Assembly: GCF_024868665.1 (NCBI RefSeq)
Contig: NC_079904.1
Coordinates: forward strand, 4,355,807 to 4,419,806
DNA length: 64,000 bases
Source of the DNA: Triplophysa rosa
Lineage: Eukaryota; Chordata; Actinopteri; Cypriniformes; Nemacheilidae
Direction: 5' to 3'
Shown: in pieces, positions 62,427 through 64,000 of the stretch
How the letters are laid out: every line of letters starts with the position of its first letter
How positions within the stretch are numbered: position 1 is the first letter of the stretch
The notes under the pieces: generated by a model
What the model saw: the letters and a program-made list of their open reading frames with translations, nothing else
What the model was told of the DNA's origin: nothing
Database searches by the model: none
Translations under genes and position numbers: made by a program

Positions 62427-63152
62427 GCTAATCCATTCCACCTCGTGTTATCCTTCTAATGCAAGAAGGCAAAAAGTAGCAAGCGTTTAGAAGCGAATAC
62501 CTAAAAGCTGAATCATAAAACATCACAATCTTAAAGAAATTTATGAGAACTTGCATTTAGCTTTATAAAACCAAATAACAGATTGAGATGGTTAGCAGCC
62601 AAACATTTAGGTGCTACCAAACAACAGAATTTGGGAAAGCAGAAAGAACTCACAGTAACCATGCCAAGCACAAACAACAAACAAAACCAACCGAGCGCTA
62701 ATTAGCAATCAGCTCACAGAGGAAAAGCAGGAGCTTGGACCAAACACAACAAAGCTAAGTGGACTGTGTTATTCCCACCAGCTTCCCACTAACACAACTT
62801 ATTGTTTAACAGCTACTAACCAGCAAAAACTCAATGAAAAGCATATTATTCTTTTGTCTTTCTACTTGGATTTTTGTAAGTAATAGCAAATCAGATGTTG
62901 TTTTAGTCTCACATCTTGATGTTGTGCAGCGCACGTCTCAGTGCAACAGCTTACAAAGGCTTGGAGAGAGAAATGGGCTCACACTGCTGAAAGAAAAAGC
63001 TCTCGGCCCAGGGTTGCCCTTAAATGACTGCTCATCTGATTCATGCCTTATAATAAATCAGAAATATTTTGCATTTATGTTTGAATGAATGCATTAAGGA
63101 TAAACCCACAATAATCAAAGCGTATGTTGTGGGAAGTATATGAGAAGTCATG

Positions 63153-63420
63153 TTAAGGGATAGTTTAGTTTTATCCAAAAATAAAAATTCAGTCATCATT
63201 AATTCCCCCTCATGTTGTTCAGTACCTATAAAAACATAAGAAGAGAAATTGAGTGGTTTTGTGTCCATACAATGGAAGTCAATGGGGTCCCTGTTGTTTG
63301 GTCACCGACATTCTTCAAAATATCTTCTTTTGTGTTCTGCAGATGAAAGAAAGGCATGCAGGTTGGAAATGATATAAGGGCGAGTAAATGACAGAAATTT
63401 CATTTCTGGGTCAACTACAC
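63153..63420. mobile_element. Foldback MITE
   Basis: TTAAGGGATAGTTTAG at the left, with AAATATCTTCTTTTGTGTTC and GAGTAAATGACAGAAATTTC arms toward the right. Confidence 0.6.
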
Positions 63421-64000
63421 CTATCAGCACCACCTGGAGATCAAATCAAGCAGAATTTTTTTTCTGCAGAGAATGATGTAAAGTCACGGTTTATGTTTAG
63501 TGTGGTGAACAAAGCAAATATAATAAAGCGAACGAACAGTATCTACATTAACATTAACACAGACGCAGTGTTCCCGTTTAACAAACAAGCAAAAGAGGAA
63601 AAACATAAAGACCCGCTCTCTAAACCTCACATCAAAATGCTTTTTCACATTTTCACCACATGAGTCCATGGGAGGAATTCAGTTCCTTTGCAACCCAATT
63701 CTGCTTTGCACGTCTCGAGTCTGGCGCTCGGTCTCTGTAATACTGGCAACAAAGCGTTTGACACGTACTTAAACAGATTGCCAAGCTCTGGATGCTTTTA
63801 TGAAGGCTTTAAAAGAAACACGTTTAAATGCAAAAGTATGTATTTCATCAGCGCGGCCTATTTATATTGCAATTATTTCTGCTAAAGAGGCTATTAGGCC
63901 GGCAACCCAGAAGCAATGAAGTCCGCTCCGCTCAGAAGAAGCTGACATCATTTCCATCTGATGCCTGAAGTGTTGTGTTTGAGTCATGCTCACCTGAATC

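Larger units (their letters stand above)
53861..64000. other. Gene-poor flank downstream of gja1
   Basis: No ORF here shows family resemblance or convincing splice structure. The contents are several foldback MITEs, the GCTGGT element, the 233-bp duplication and a GA tract. Stretches without recognisable repeats lie at about 55.3-56.9, 57.3-58.5 and 60.4-61.2 kb and could include regulatory DNA. Confidence 0.5.

Noticed and set aside
62213..62431. [12 protein letters not shown] ORF
   Set aside because: Translation of a GA microsatellite.

Overview
The window is vertebrate nuclear DNA, most likely from a cyprinid or other cypriniform fish. The genes have GT-AG introns. The intergenic and intronic DNA is AT-rich and full of the short hairpin (foldback) elements, TTAA-flanked elements and hAT-type MITEs familiar from carp and zebrafish genomes. 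The gene content (tbc1d32, a row of small connexins, gja1) matches the TBC1D32-GJA1 neighbourhood of human chromosome 6q22.

Left half (1-30.5 kb, minus strand): tbc1d32 (broad-minded/BROMI) starts at 29694 and runs leftward. I traced 33 coding exons by splice sites and reading frame. Only the last exon or exons lie beyond base 1. Its long introns carry the repeats, including a 1.13-kb inverted repeat (1376-2507) built from GATATC and ACTAGT palindromes spaced 21-22 bp apart, the most unusual structure in the window.

Middle (30.4-32.6 kb, plus strand): a four-exon hsdl1-like SDR gene lies head-to-head with tbc1d32 across a short shared promoter containing E-boxes. It encodes a probable pseudoenzyme whose catalytic Tyr and Lys positions are Leu and Thr.

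Right half (34-54 kb): six connexin genes, each with its whole coding sequence in one exon behind a 3' splice site. Five are on the plus strand (34344, 36683, 40818, 47913 and gja1 at 51106) and one is inverted (43732-42995). The five small ones look like fish-specific Cx28-Cx32-class paralogues. They vary at the second-extracellular-loop positions that govern hemichannel docking. gja1 (Cx43, 380 aa) is highly conserved, with a visible promoter/first exon, one intron, and a 3'UTR ending near 53.85 kb. A separate three-exon coding signal of unknown identity lies at 44667-45097 on the minus strand.

From 53.9 to 64 kb I see no convincing gene, only repeats, microsatellites and some unique stretches that could hold gja1 regulatory DNA.

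The connexins form gap-junction channels. TBC1D32 acts in cilia and Hedgehog signalling and HSDL1 is an SDR-fold protein, so these neighbours share a location rather than a pathway. All identifications rest on reading the sequence and remembered family features; no database search was run.
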